NCBI RefSeq assembly: GCF_019175385.1 | Contig: NC_083345.1 | Location: 116,050,480 to 116,114,479 of the forward strand | Direction: 5' to 3' | Length of the DNA: 64,000 nucleotides | Source of the DNA: Lycium barbarum | Taxonomy: Eukaryota; Streptophyta; Magnoliopsida; Solanales; Solanaceae | In this document: positions 43,542 to 55,597 of the stretch, in pieces | Layout of the letters: each line of letters opens with the position of its first letter | Position numbering within the stretch: position 1 is the first letter of the stretch | Translations under genes and position numbers: made by a program | Notes under the pieces: model-generated | The model's input: the letters and a program-made list of their open reading frames with translations, nothing else | What the model was told of the DNA's origin: nothing | Database searches by the model: none

Positions 43542-46526
43542 AGAATGGTAGCTACTATTATAGGCAAACTCAATAAGTGGAAAATGATCGTCCCAGCTAC
43601 CTCTGAAGTCAATAATACAGGCTCGCAACATATCTTCTAGCGTCTGAATGGTACGCTCGGCCTGTCCGTCAGTCTGAGGGTGAAATGCTGTGCTAAGACT
43701 CACCTGTGTCCCCAATCCCTTCTGGAATGATCTCCAGAAGTTAGTTGTAAACTGAGCTCCTCTGTCTGAGATAATAGATGTGGGAACCCCATGAAGTCTC
43801 ACTATCTCCTTAATGTATAACCTCGCATAGTCCTCAGCTGAATAAGTAGTTCTGACTGGAAGAAAATGGGTTGATTTTGTCAGCCTATCCACAATGACCC
43901 ACATAGAGTCATACTTTCGTGGAGTGCGAGGTAAACCCGTAATGAAGTCCATATTAATTACTTCCCACTTCCAAGTTGGGATCTCTATCTCCTGTAATAA
44001 CCCACCAGGCTTCTGATGCTCGACCTTGACCTGTTGACAATTCGGGCACTGAGCAACAAACTCCGCTATGTCCTTTTTCATGCCATCCCACCAATATAAA
44101 CATCTGAGGTCACGATACATCTTCGTTGACCCTGGATGAACAGAATAATAGGCATAGTGTGCCTCTTTCATAACCTATTGCCGTAGCCCTGCAACCTCAG
44201 GTACACATAATCTACCTCCATACCGTAGCACTCCGTCAGGTGTAACCTCAAATGGGGTCTTCTCCTTTTGAAGAGTTGTATCTCTATACTGTGCCAGAAC
44301 AGGATCCTCGTACTGGCGTCTCTTTACCTCTTCTATGATAGAGGATTCAACAACTTCTCGAACAGAAACTCCACCATCTCCAGAATCAGCCAAACAGACT
44401 CCAAGGTTAGCTAACCGGTGAATCTCACGGACCATCTCCTTCCTCTCTGGTTGTACCTCTGTTAAGCTACCCATAGATTTACGACTAAGAGCATCTGCTA
44501 CAACATTTGCTTTCCCTGGATGGTATAAAATATCAACATCATAATCCTTTAGTAACTCTAGCCACCGTCTCTGTCGTAAGTTCAACTCCTTCTGCTTAAA
44601 GATATATTGGAGACTCTTGTGATCCGTATAAATATCAACATGAACACCATATAAATAATGTCTCCATATCTTCAAGGCATGAATTACCGCTGCTAACTCC
44701 AGATCATGAGTAGGATAATTCATTTCGTGCTTTCTGAGCTGTCGGGAAGCATAGGCTATAACCTTGCCATGCTGCATCAATACACAACCTAGTCCTACAC
44801 CTGAAGCATCACAATAAATGACATAGCCATCTGGTCCCTGTGGAAGAGTTAGAACTGGAGCCGTAGTCAACTTGTCTTTCAGCAACTGGAAGTTTTGCTC
44901 ACAAGCATCAGTCCACTGAAACTTCGCTGCCTTTTGAGTTAGCCTCGTTAAAGGCACTGAAATTAAGGAAAACTTTTCTACAAATCTCTTGTAATATCCT
45001 GCTAGCCCCAGAAAACTGCGTACCTCAATAGGTGTCGTAGGTCTAGGCCAAGTCTTTACAGCCTCAATTTTCTATGTATCTACCCGAATACCATCAGCTC
45101 CAATAATATGCCCCAAGAATGCTACTGAAGTCAACCAGAATTCACATTTAGAAAACTTAGCATACAACTTCTGGTGCTGGAGTACTCTAAGTACCATCCT
45201 CAAATGGTCTGCATGCTCCTCTTCTGAACGTGAATAGACCAGAATATCATCGATAAATACAATAATGAACATATCCAGGAATGGTTTGAATACTCGGTTC
45301 ATCAAATCCATAAATACTGCTGGAGCATTGGTCAGCCCAAAAGACATCACTCTAAACTCATAATGCCCGTATCGGGTCCTGAATGCAGTCTTCAGAATAT
45401 CTGCCTCCTTTACCCGCACCTGATGATAGCCTGACCATAAGTCTATCTTCGAAAAACACATAGCACCCTATAACTGGTCAAATAGATCATCAATCCTGGG
45501 GAGGGGATATCTATTCTTTATTGTTACTTTATTCAGCTGCCTATAATCAATACACATCCGCAGCGACCCATCTTTCTTTCTCACAAATAGTACCGGTGCT
45601 CCCCAAGGTGATGTGCTAGGCCTGATGAAGCCCTTTTCTAACAAGTCCCTCAGTTGCTCCTTTAACTCCTTCAGCTCTGCAGGTGCCATTCTATAAGGAG
45701 GAATAGATATGGGTTGAGTATTTGGCAATACGTCTATAGTATACTCTATCTCCCGTTCATGAGGAAGACCTGGAAGTTCATCTGGGAATACATCTGGAAA
45801 TTCATTAACTATCGAGACTGACTGAAGAGTCGGTACCTCCGCTTTCATATCATGCACCCGAACCAGATGATAAATATAACCTTTTCTAACCATCTTCCTT
45901 GCCTTGAGGTATGAAATAAACTTACCCCTCGGCGATGCTGTATTCCCTATCCACTCTATAATCGGCTCTCCTGGGAACTGAAATCGAACTATCTTTCCTC
46001 TACAATCAACGTTAGCATAACAAGAAGCCAACCAATCCATGCCCATAATAACATCAAACTCAGTCATGTCTAATTCTATCAGATCTACCATGGTATGACG
46101 ACTATATATAACCACCGAACAATTTCTAAATACTTGCTTTGCTATGACAAATCTCCTACCGGTGTAGCTACCTTAAATGGTTCTATCAACTCAGGTTCTA
46201 TTCCGATTCTATTAGCAACAAAGGGAGATATATATGATAAGGTGGAGCCTGGATCTATCAATGTATATACGTCCCGAGAGAAAATCGATAATATACCTGT
46301 AACCACATTCGGTGACGTCTCCTGATCCTGCCTACTAGCCAAGGCATATATGCGGTTCGAAGGACTGCTAGAACTGGAAGCTCCGCCACGACCCATACCA
46401 CGGCCTGCTGATGTCTGAATACCCTGTCCCATAGGGCGCATAGCTACAGAAGAAGATGAACCAGCAACCGACCCAGTAGGATGAGCCATACCACGTACAC
46501 CATCTCTATAGGGACACTCCTTCATT
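43527..46526 (-). pseudogene. Gypsy 2 Pol (protease, RT, RNase H, integrase)
   Basis: Protease: YTLIDPGSTLSYI (D-P-G-S). A frame slip near 46120-46140 precedes [52 protein letters not shown] (catalytic D-D). RNase H: VIYCDASGVGLGCVL, TDHKSL, ADALSRK. Integrase: H..VHPGSTK ... [31 protein letters not shown] (all three acidic residues present). TAG codons at about 45465, 45069 and 44172 interrupt otherwise continuous reading; the last one is CAG in gypsy 1. The N-terminal limit is taken at the retained zinc-knuckle end KECPY. Confidence 0.9.
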
Positions 46527-46534
46527 ATATGGCC

Positions 46535-47741
46535 TTAACGGCCGCAAGAAAAACAAGCACCTGTAACCCAACAACATTCCCCAGAATGGAGCCTACCACA
46601 CCGAGAACACCGAGGCAAAGGTGGCCTTGACTGACTCGAACCCCTGTTCATCTGTGAACCTGAAGCCTTGGAGCTCTGACCGGCTCCTGAATACCCTGTG
46701 CTGTCAAATCTCCTACCTGTGAACTGTGGGGGTGCACTCCGTGCTGGCTGGGAAGAATATCTAATATACTGCTGAGGCTGCCTGCCTCGAAACTCACTAG
46801 GGTAACCAGCCGATCTAGCCCTCTTATGCTGGCCTCTGTCGTAGTCTCTATCTGGCTGACGTCCTCTGTGTCGATCCTCTACCCCCTGTGCATATGCCTG
46901 TACCCGAGAAATATCCATACCTGGCTGAAGAGCCACTGCCATACAGCCATCAGTCAAATAACGATCCAGTCCCATCACATAACGATGCACTCTATCAGCC
47001 ATATCAGCTACAATAGTAGGCGCATATCTAGCCAACGAATCAAACTCAAGACTATACTCTCGAACGCTTCTGCCACTCTGCCTCAAATGTAAGAATCTAT
47101 CAACTCTAGCTCGCCTCATCTCTGGAGGCAGGAAGTGGCCAAGAAAGGCCTCCACAATCTCATCCCATACTGCTGGAGGAGCACCCTCGCCCCTGGATAA
47201 CTCTCAAGACTCATACCGATTAACAGCTACATCCCGCAACCGATACGAAGCCAACTCAAAAGACTCAGTCTCAGAAGCCTTGATTATCCTCAATGTACGC
47301 TGCATCTGCCGAATAAACTCCTGCGGATCATCCTCGGGCTTTGACCCGAAAAACTCTGGAGGATTACAACTTAAAGTCACGAGCCCTCAAACTATCAGAT
47401 CTATCTGCATGGTCAACTCCTAGTCCATGCCTGCGAGCCTGCCCTGCCACTAATCTGGTCAGCAGCTGAACTGCATCTCTCATGGCCCTATCCTCCGCCC
47501 CTGGCTGAGGAGCTGGAGGCTCAGGTACTGGGGCCTCGGGAGCTGGCGGTGGGGCTGCCCCCTGAACTGGATCTGCTGCTGCTCTAAGTTCCTCTGGAGG
47601 TGGCGGTGTAGCAGAGCTCGCCGACTGGAGTACAATCTCGGGCATAGACTGGGCACGGGCCCTGGTAACTCTCCTGGTCTGACTAGTATCTCCTGCTACT
47701 GATTTGCCCTTCTGGGCAGCTGTCGCTTTCTTTGGAGGCAT
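46535..47741 (-). pseudogene. Gypsy 2 Gag
   Basis: Start MPPKKATAAQKGKSV at 47741. A Pro/Ala-rich head to RARDFKL, where the frame is lost near 47364. Capsid-like sequence resumes (MEAFLGHFLPPEMRRARV, LHLRQSGRSVREYSLEFDSL), with one more stop near 47205. The zinc knuckle CFSCGR, stop, GHIMKECP is complete except for a TAA inside it at about 46533. Gag packages element RNA; this copy cannot make the full protein. Confidence 0.85.
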
Positions 47742-47929
47742 AGCTGTAAACACAATAATTTGTTAGGGAGGGATTATCCTGATAATATCGCTCTATCGCA
47801 CGATCTAGAGTAAGAAGAAAAGGTAACATCCTAAATGTCCTGTAGCTTCCTGTTTATAGATGTGGTGCACAACACACCGATAAACAAGACTCTACTAGAC
47901 ACGGTCTGTAGACACTCCGAGGATGAACT

Positions 47930-47945
47930 GCTCTGATACCGCTTT
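47930..47945 (-). promoter_or_regulatory. Gypsy 2 primer-binding site
   Basis: On the minus strand, AAAGCGGTATCAGAGC directly follows the LTR end TGACA; complementary to initiator tRNA-Met. Confidence 0.8.
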
Positions 47946-50636
47946 TGTCACGACCCAACCCCATGGTCCATGACTAGTGCCCGAGCTGGACACTCTTATA
48001 CGAACCTGTTATATATAGTCAAACTGAACTAAGGACGGAATGAAAACTTGTAAAAGCAACTAAAGATTCATAACGCCATATATCATAGTAAACCTGTCTC
48101 CTGAGGAGTCACAGCTGACCAAAGCATAACACAATACGCAAGCCGACAAGGCTGCCAGTATATACGGAAAGATCCAAAACAAACCATATCGACACAGCTG
48201 ACCAAAGCCTATATACAACCCACATATGTCTACAGACCTCTAAGAGTATAAAAGTGAAATATGACGTGACAGGGCCCCGCTGTACCCCTGGATATGCAGA
48301 AGTCTATATCAAAAGATCTGTACCAAAATAATCTAGGCTCCGGAACAATGGAGCTCTCCAAAACAGCTGAGCAGAAATCCTAACCTGGAGGATCACCAAA
48401 CCGAGTATCTGTACCTGTGGGCATGAAACGCAGCCCCCCGAAGAAAGGGGGTCAGTACGAGATATGTACTGAGTATATAAAACATGAAATACAATAAAGA
48501 AAATCATAACTGAATAGAAGATTACAAGAGGCAAGTATGATAATCAAGATACCAATGCACTTGTGCCTTACGAGATGAGAATCATGCATACCTATATCAT
48601 ATACCATATCCGGCCCATTATGGGACTCGGTGAATAAAATCATCACATACCATACCGACCCATCATGGGACTCGGTGCCATAATCATATCATATATATAT
48701 ATACATACGTACCCGACCCTCTAGTGAGGGACTCGGTGAACAATGCAGTGAAACTGTGCACGAAAACATACCCGGCGCGGGACTCGGTGAAAGATATATT
48801 AACGGCATGCACGAGCAGAGTAGTGAGCAACCATATGCAAACTAAATCATCATCTGAGACTCAATAGAATAAGTAGAATGAACTAACACTTGAATATCAA
48901 AGACAACAGTCATGTCAAGTACCCCTCGAATGTCACTATGGATTATATCAAATAGAACTTCAAGAATCATAGACACGTATCAAGACATAATGAAATAGGT
49001 TCTGGAAATCAAGAACATTAGCCATCCTAGTGTCTCTAAGAATAGGAGCTTCTTTGGTGTTATACATTCGTCATCTGTTTGTCTCACATAGATCATGCCA
49101 AAAAAAAAAAAGGGTTAGCTTTACAACCTTTGACGCTTAATCGTGATTCGATATGTATATGCTGCCCGAAGTACCTCAACCTATATTAAGACGTTAAGAA
49201 CTATAGTTAAGCTACGGAAAAGCTTAAAACGTATTTCGAAGTTAGTAGCTGATTTCTAGAAAATTGGGTGGCATTTCCCTTATATTGTTCACTTCCCCCA
49301 CATCCAAACCAACTATAGAAACGACCAAAATAACATCAATAACGACACGTCCAAGTTACCACATCAAGAACTAGTCAAACAGGATCCAAGAACACCCCAA
49401 AACAGCCCACACCGCATGCACAACACTTCAAATCAGTCCACACGTTGTACATTCAACAATAATCAACATAACGACCACGACATACTCAAGTTATTCCTAA
49501 TGTTCTATAGCCACAACACATCACCAAAAATGCTCTTTACAATAACATGCTCCAAACAGCCCACTACTACAACAACACAATACATAATCATAATCACACT
49601 TAGTCCTTCAACTCAACAAGAACAGCCCCTAAATACAATACAATAATAACTACAACAACCTCAAATAGTAACATAATCACGTAAGGATTTCCCCCAAAGA
49701 TCTCATCAAAACAGCCCACAACCTCATGAATATCTAATCCAATTCACGTCCCAACAATTTCATATAAACAACTACAACTTTAAATATCAAGATTCCTTTA
49801 CTTGCAACACATAATCCATAACAACAATAACAACAATATAGCAAAATTCAAGAGTAACCGAGCAATCCATCACCACCCGTCCAACCCCTCAAAACGTAAG
49901 AACAACTTCCACAATCCAATAAAACAATATCCAACACTAGTCTACAAGTTTAAGCTAATGTTCATATGTTTTCATGGAACTAATACTTCTAACATCTACA
50001 CAAGATCACACACATGAAGTAAGGAAGACTTCTTACCTTAGATGTCCAGGAGCAACTTCTCTCTTTAAAATCCTTGAAGAAGAACTAACTTGCTTCCAAT
50101 GAATTCTTAAGGTGAAGAATAATTCTCAAAGGTAAATTATGGGTGCTGGTCACTTTAAATGCTTAGAACACCTCCTAGAGAGTTTTAAAAAAAAAAATTC
50201 AAAGCCAAGGCTGGCTGTGAGCTGCCATGGTTGGTTGTAGCTTTCTCTCTCAAAATGGAGTTTGTGAAGATGAATTATGATGATGAATATGTATTTTGAG
50301 GAGTCATCACATGAAATATATATGCAATCAGCCATGTTGACACATGTCCCGCTATGGCATGGACCAATCAAATTCGGCCATGTTGTAGTGGGGCGCACTG
50401 TACACTAATCAACTTAATTAATCATTAATCCCCACTTAATAATCTGATCATGGCTATTAATTAATCCCTAATCTTCACTAATGTTTCCATACGAATAGTA
50501 ATTAACTAGCAGATCGTGCACTTATTAAAATTGAGATTAAAACGTTCTTGTCTCATACCTCAAAAATAATCTTGTCCTTGAACTTATGTCGATTAGCTTA
50601 CGAATAATCCAACGCACAAAAATACGGGATATAACA
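47946..50636 (-). repeat. Gypsy 2 5' LTR
   Basis: 2691 bp from TGTTATATCCCG (50636) to GGTCGTGACA (47946). Contains four or five spaced copies of gggactcggtg near 48600-48795 and a tatatatatata run. No partner LTR remains, so no insertion age can be given. Confidence 0.85.
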
Positions 50637-51110
50637 AAGATTCTAAACATATCAAAAAAACTCGGAATTTGACGAAATTCGTTTCTTTAAGCCACAAATA
50701 ACAATAAAGGCCTAATCATGCAATCAAATTACTTTTCAACCACCAATGCACAAAATGAGGGGTCAGTTCGGAATGCAATTTATTTGATAAGTGTTCTGAA
50801 CCCGCCACCCACTTCAAATACTAACAAAAAATTTCAGAATGTCCAAATCATCATACGAACCTATTGAAAACTTGAAATCACGAATCCAAACTCATTTAAT
50901 CAAAATATTGACTTTGATCAACTCTATTAACTTTAAGCCACTAATTTATATTCAAGTGCTCCAAAACTCTCCCGAGACGCCTATACTTGCAATTGATAAA
51001 TCACCAAACGAACCTACAGAATGTCTCAAATAGGAGAAAGGTGTCTTAGAACTCAAACTGACTGGTTGAGGAGTCCGGAACCAAAATAACCCCATAAAAA
51101 AGACAACCGA
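50637..51110. other. LTR-like flank, unassigned
   Basis: No gene. Sequence such as agtgttctgaacccgcc resembles U3 sequence of other gypsy LTRs, but I could not find a partner. Confidence 0.3.
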
Positions 51111-51118
51111 CCAAAATA

Positions 51119-51146
51119 CCCCCCCCCCCCCCCCCCAAAAAAAAAA
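51119..51146. repeat. Poly(C) run followed by poly(A)
   Basis: Eighteen consecutive C then ten A. Length is likely to be polymorphic and prone to assembly error. Confidence 0.9.
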
Positions 51147-51163
51147 CCTCATACAAAACTACC

Positions 51164-51223
51164 TTTTACTGCGTTAAAGGACTTAACCGTAACTGCGCGG
51201 TTAGGTCCTTTAACGCAGTAAAA
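51164..51223. repeat. 26-bp near-perfect hairpin
   Basis: The left stem 51164-51189 (from TTTTACTGCGTTAAAGG to TTAACCG) and right stem 51198-51223 (CGGTTAGG to CAGTAAAA) pair at 25 of 26 positions; the single exception is a G-T type pair. The loop is 8 nt (TAACTGCG). Related gcagtaaaata motifs recur at about 51254-51275, 52295-52320 and 53620-53645. Confidence 0.9.
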
Positions 51224-51349
51224 TAATGTATTAAAGATTTTTTTTTTGGTATAACACAGTAAAATATTGCGTTATAGCAACCATTAAAAAAATTGGTTAA
51301 CTTTTTTTTTTTTTTTTTGCAAACTTAATGTTTTTTTTCATACTTTGAT

Positions 51350-51870
51350 CAACGATTAGTCGTGTGTCAAGACTCTGAAATATCAATATTTTATATAGAA
51401 CCTGATTTTTTTCTGCGTACAATAATGTAGGCTCAATACATCAAGGATACATACACGTTCGGATCGTCGCTTTAGAGGTTGAAAAGGTGCCCGAAGTAAG
51501 TTTTGTCTGAAAACTTTAGGTTTAAGTGTTCTATTTTTGTAAGGTTATTTTAGTCAACTTTATATGTCGAGAAGTGTAATTGACATTCACAGCTACACTA
51601 CCCCGGGATTTTTACATTGAAATCTATTGCGTATCATCATATTATAAGTAAAGAAAACTGAAAATTTCATGCCAATTTGGGGGAAAATTAAAATTGAATG
51701 GGATAACAGGTGTTTTTTTTTCAAAATCGGCTCGGTTAAACCACCTTGTGGCTCTGTTTGTACGTAAAATACGCAAAATAAAAAAAATCGCGTAAAACGG
51801 ACATCCGAGTGCAAAGTTATGACCATCTAAAGTTTGACCACTTTACAACTAGCTTTTCTCCCTATATTTT
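51350..51870. repeat. Partial copies of the 52-53 kb repeat
   Basis: Segment 51350-51560 matches 52360-52560 in the same direction (aatattttatatagaa.cct, ggctcaatacatcaag, cgtcg.tttag.ggttgaaaa). Segment 51740-51870 matches 52793-52900 in reverse (ggtcataact.tgc.ctcgga, then a gcgcgattttttttatttt-like run). So three versions of one repeat are interleaved. Confidence 0.65.
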
Positions 51871-51889
51871 TTAAATACGTTTTTATCTA

Positions 51890-54070
51890 ATTGAATTTTG
51901 TCATTTTACAATTTCAAGATAAATTAATTATTTTTTCATTTTATCCTTAGTAGTAATTGTTGTTGAAGACTACAAACACCTTAATAGAAAAAATATTTAT
52001 GGAAGAAAGATCACATCTTAAAACATACATGCGGGTAAAATAATCAAAAACCCGTCCTAATTAATATTTTCTTAAGGAGTAAAAGAGAAACACGACAATT
52101 AATTTGATATAGAGGGAGTACATATATAGGTGAAAGATAAAATGGAATCATCTCTTCAATAAATAATAATGCCTCCATTTTATTTTAACAAGTTTTTGAG
52201 CATGCGCCACAGGCCTCTACATGTAATGACTCAACCTGGAGTCCGGAACGAAATGACCCAAAAAAGAAAAAATATTGCTCAGTTAAGTCCAATAACGCGG
52301 TATTTTACTGCATTATTCTGGATGTCTTTTTTTTTTTTTTTAATTGTCACACTTTTTCCTTACTTTGGCCATTGATTAATCATGCTTCGAGTTTCAGGAA
52401 CTTCAATATTTTATATAGAATCCTACTTATTTTTGTGTGATTAATAAGGTAGGCTCAATACATCAAGTATAAGCAAAACTTCGGGTCGTCGTTTTAGTGG
52501 TTGAAAAGTGCTTGAAGTCTATTTTTGTTTGAAGACTTGTTGTCATTAGCTTAATGTTTTTTATTTTTAGAGTTTAGATTTTAGCGTGTTATTTTTTAAT
52601 ATGTAACATTATTTCGAATATATTGCGATTTTTTTAAAATAAGATTTATTATTAAGAAATGCATACACAAAAAAAATACTTAATATTTACTAAAACATGC
52701 ACCATGCACGTGCTCGATTATTAGTGATGTTTGATGTGGCATGAACTTAAATAGTTATAAAAACAAGATAAAATTATCAAATAATGAGTATAGGGAGAAA
52801 AAGTAGTTGTAAATTGGTGAAACTTTAAACGGTCATAACTCTGCGCTCGGACGTCCGATTTGCGCGATTTTTTTTTATTTTGCGTATTTTTCCGAAATCT
52901 AGCTGCGCTTGACTGGCCCAATTTTTAGAAAAAAAACTCGTTTTTCCCATGCAATTTAAATTTTGCCCCAAATTGGCGCACAAATTTTATTCATCTTTAG
53001 TAAAAATCTAATGAAAAAAATATATTTGAAGATGGTAATTCCACGGTAGTGATGTTTTGAATGTCAATTTCAAGGCTCGAAATTCAATTTATGAAAACAA
53101 GTTAGATAACATTAGTGAACATTATATAAAATAAAAAGTGTCTACGTTGTAGCTTTCACCAACTTGGCTTGGTGGTTTAGCCATCTCTTTTTTACTTCTT
53201 TTTATCCAACCACCAGGGATCAAACCTATGCGGGTGCATGTTTTGGTAAATATTAAGTATATTTTTTGTGTATTTATGTCGTAATAATAAATCTTATTTT
53301 AAAAATATCGCAACATATTCGAAATAAAGTTACGCATTAAAAAATAACACACTTAAATCTAAACTCTAAAAATAAAAAACTTTAAGCTAATGATAACAAG
53401 TCTTCAAACAAAAATGGACTTCGAGCACTTTTCAGCCACTAAAGCGACGACCCGAAGTTTTGCTTATCCTTGATGTATTGAGCCTACCTTATTAATCACA
53501 CAAAAATAAGTAGGGTTCTATATAAAATATTAAAGTTCCGGAAATTCGAAGCATGATTAATCAATGGCTAAAGTACGAAAAAAGTGTGACAATTAAAAAA
53601 AAAAAAGACATCCAAAATAATGCAGTAAAATACTACGTTAAAGGTACTTTGGTACTATTTTTTTTTTTTTAATATTTTGGTTCACAGTGTTTTTTTTTCG
53701 GGTCATTTCGTTCCGGACTCTAGGTTGAGTCATTACATGTAGAGGCCTGTGGCGCATGCTCAAAAACTTGTTAAAATAAAATGGAGGGATTATTATTTAT
53801 TGAAGAGATGATTCCATTATATCTTTCACCTATATATATACTCCCTCTATATCAAATTAATTGTCGTGTTTCTCTTTTACTCTTTAAGAAAATATTAATT
53901 AGGACGGGTTTTTGATTATTTTACCTGCATGTATGTTTTAAGATGTTATCTTTCTTCCATAAATATTTTTTCTATTGAGGTGTTTGTAGTCTTCAACAAC
54001 AATTACTACTAAGGCTAAAATGAAAAAGTAATTAATTTACCTTGAAATTGTAAAATGAAAAATAATTTAA
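51890..54070. repeat. Long inverted repeat, arms about 840 bp
   Basis: Left arm about 51890-52730 and right arm about 53230-54070 are reverse complements with modest divergence. Shared landmarks: attaattattttttcatttt, tgttgaagactacaaacacc, gagcatgcgccacaggcctc, gtaatgactcaacct.gagtc and gaagacttgttgtcattagc. The 500-bp spacer has no coding motif but its left half matches 51740-51870 in reverse. No frame in the arms is convincing. Confidence 0.85.
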
Positions 54071-54143
54071 AATAACTATTTTTAAAAATTACGATAAATA
54101 ATTTGAGAAAGATATATATTACTATTATATATAAGAGCAAATG

Positions 54144-54428
54144 TGGGGACTTTTGTAGTCCTCACAATAATTTCCCAATTTTTTTAAAAAATTTTAATTA
54201 ATTACTTTTAGGTCCTAATTTTATTTATTTAAGTCAATTTTTTTGTTTTTTGTTTTTAAGGTCTACTTTTCAAAAGTTATCGAACCTGGGGACTTTTGTA
54301 GTCCTCACAATAATTTCCAATTTTTTTTAAAACTTTTTAATTAATTACTTTTAGGTCCTAATCTTATTTATTTAAGTCAATTTTTTGTTTTTTGTTTTTA
54401 AGGTCTACTTTTGAAAAGCTATCGAACC
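54144..54428 (+). repeat. 143-bp tandem duplication
   Basis: Units 54144-54286 and 54287-54428 both start TGGGGACTTTTGTAGTCC and end aaagctatcgaacct or a variant. The first 18 bases contain a small palindrome (ggacttttgtagtcc). Confidence 0.85.
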
Positions 54429-54439
54429 TCCTACCTCAT

Positions 54440-54630
54440 TTTTCATGTTCTTTGGTTTTCTGGTTGGTGCTCGATATCCGCATTTGAGCCCAATTAATCC
54501 AGATAATTCGCACTGTATCGCGCCTATTCGGGGGGAGCGCTTCCTCCAAAGATTTTTTCCATATCCATGTTCGAACCCCTAATCCCTAATTAAGAGAGGA
54601 GCAACTCCATCCGCTGCACAAGTTAAATTA
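54440..54630 (-). mobile_element. tRNA-related SINE-like remnant
   Basis: Contains gatccg-type blocks typical of a Solanaceae repeat: cgcatttgagcccaatta, attcggggggagcgctt and gttcgaacccctaatccc, the last a B-box-like motif in reverse. Followed at about 54830-54875 by an RTE-type tail (tgtgggactacaatggg, then GTTGTTGTTG). Confidence 0.5.
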
Positions 54631-54639
54631 TGTATTTGT

Positions 54640-55597
54640 CTTAAAAGTTCATTAACTATGTATAGATTATTTATTTAGAACTAAATAACTTCAGAAAATT
54701 AGGATACATAAGTTATAAATGTCAAATTCTGGCTCCACATTTGATTTGAAGTAAATAATTTCATCAAAATGGAGGTTAAAATATTAAAGGAGTGGAATTA
54801 AAATTTTGCTTTCATATAACTACTCACTTGTGGGACTACAATGGGTATATGGTTGTTGTTGTTGTTGTTGTACACTTGTAAAAAAATATTGTATACAAGT
54901 AGTGACTTTGTAAGTTAACTGGATCCATATAAAAGTGACCTGGGGAGGATGTTTTCCAAACCTTTAACCCGTTTGTATTTAGTTCTTCACACAATTCAAG
55001 TAATATAACTAATAGTGAAAGTACAGTAACTCAACCAGTGTATGAGCTAAAATCACAGAGTTCAAATGAGCCTATAACTTATGCACTATACCCGCTTTTG
55101 ACCGTGAAAGTTGCTTTTCGGATAACCATATATATAAGATACTAGTCGCAACAAGTCCGTGCTAAGCCTGAGTCCAACTCAAGGTAAAAACGTACTCCCT
55201 TGTCTCAATTTTTGAGAAGGCGTTTGATTGGGTTCGGAGTTTAAGAATAAAGAAATTGTTTAAAACTTGTAAACTAAAACAAGTTATCGATATTTGTGTA
55301 GCTAAAACTTATTTCAATAAGGGTAAAATGAAAAGTTTAAAGTTAAATTATACTAAAAGTAGAATGGTATCACTACTTTTGAGACTAACTAATTAAAAAA
55401 CGTCGTGTCACGTAAATTGGGACTTAGGGAATAATACTTTTGATCAAAAAGGAATAATTTGTATCACGTTATTAAGTTTTTGCCAAATTAAATCTCTTAT
55501 TTCTCCCGATTAAGATCAATCTCTTGCCGGACAAATTCCAAATTCGTTTTTCAATCTTGTATTTCTCTTTTGTGAATCCTGAAATGACGTAGCATAA
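54640..55597. other. Intergenic, no gene seen
   Basis: AT-rich. Nothing recognised beyond the RTE-type tail near 54830-54875. Confidence 0.4.

Larger units (their letters stand above)
43542..50636 (-). mobile_element. Ty3/gypsy chromovirus 2 (Tekay/Del-like), 3' part lost
   Basis: Minus-strand order: 5' LTR (50636-47946), primer-binding site, gag, protease, RT, RNase H, integrase. Integrase is cut after FAYNSSYH at 43542, where the palindrome arm begins; the integrase C-terminus, chromodomain and 3' LTR are gone. Same family as gypsy 1 (near-identical leader and integrase protein). Several stops and frameshifts in gag and pol show it is inactive. Confidence 0.9.

Noticed and set aside
43542..50636. 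Endogenous pararetrovirus or retrovirus with an envelope gene
   Set aside because: Domain order is gag-protease-RT-RNase H-integrase, with gypsy-type LTRs; no movement protein, no virus coat or envelope domain seen.
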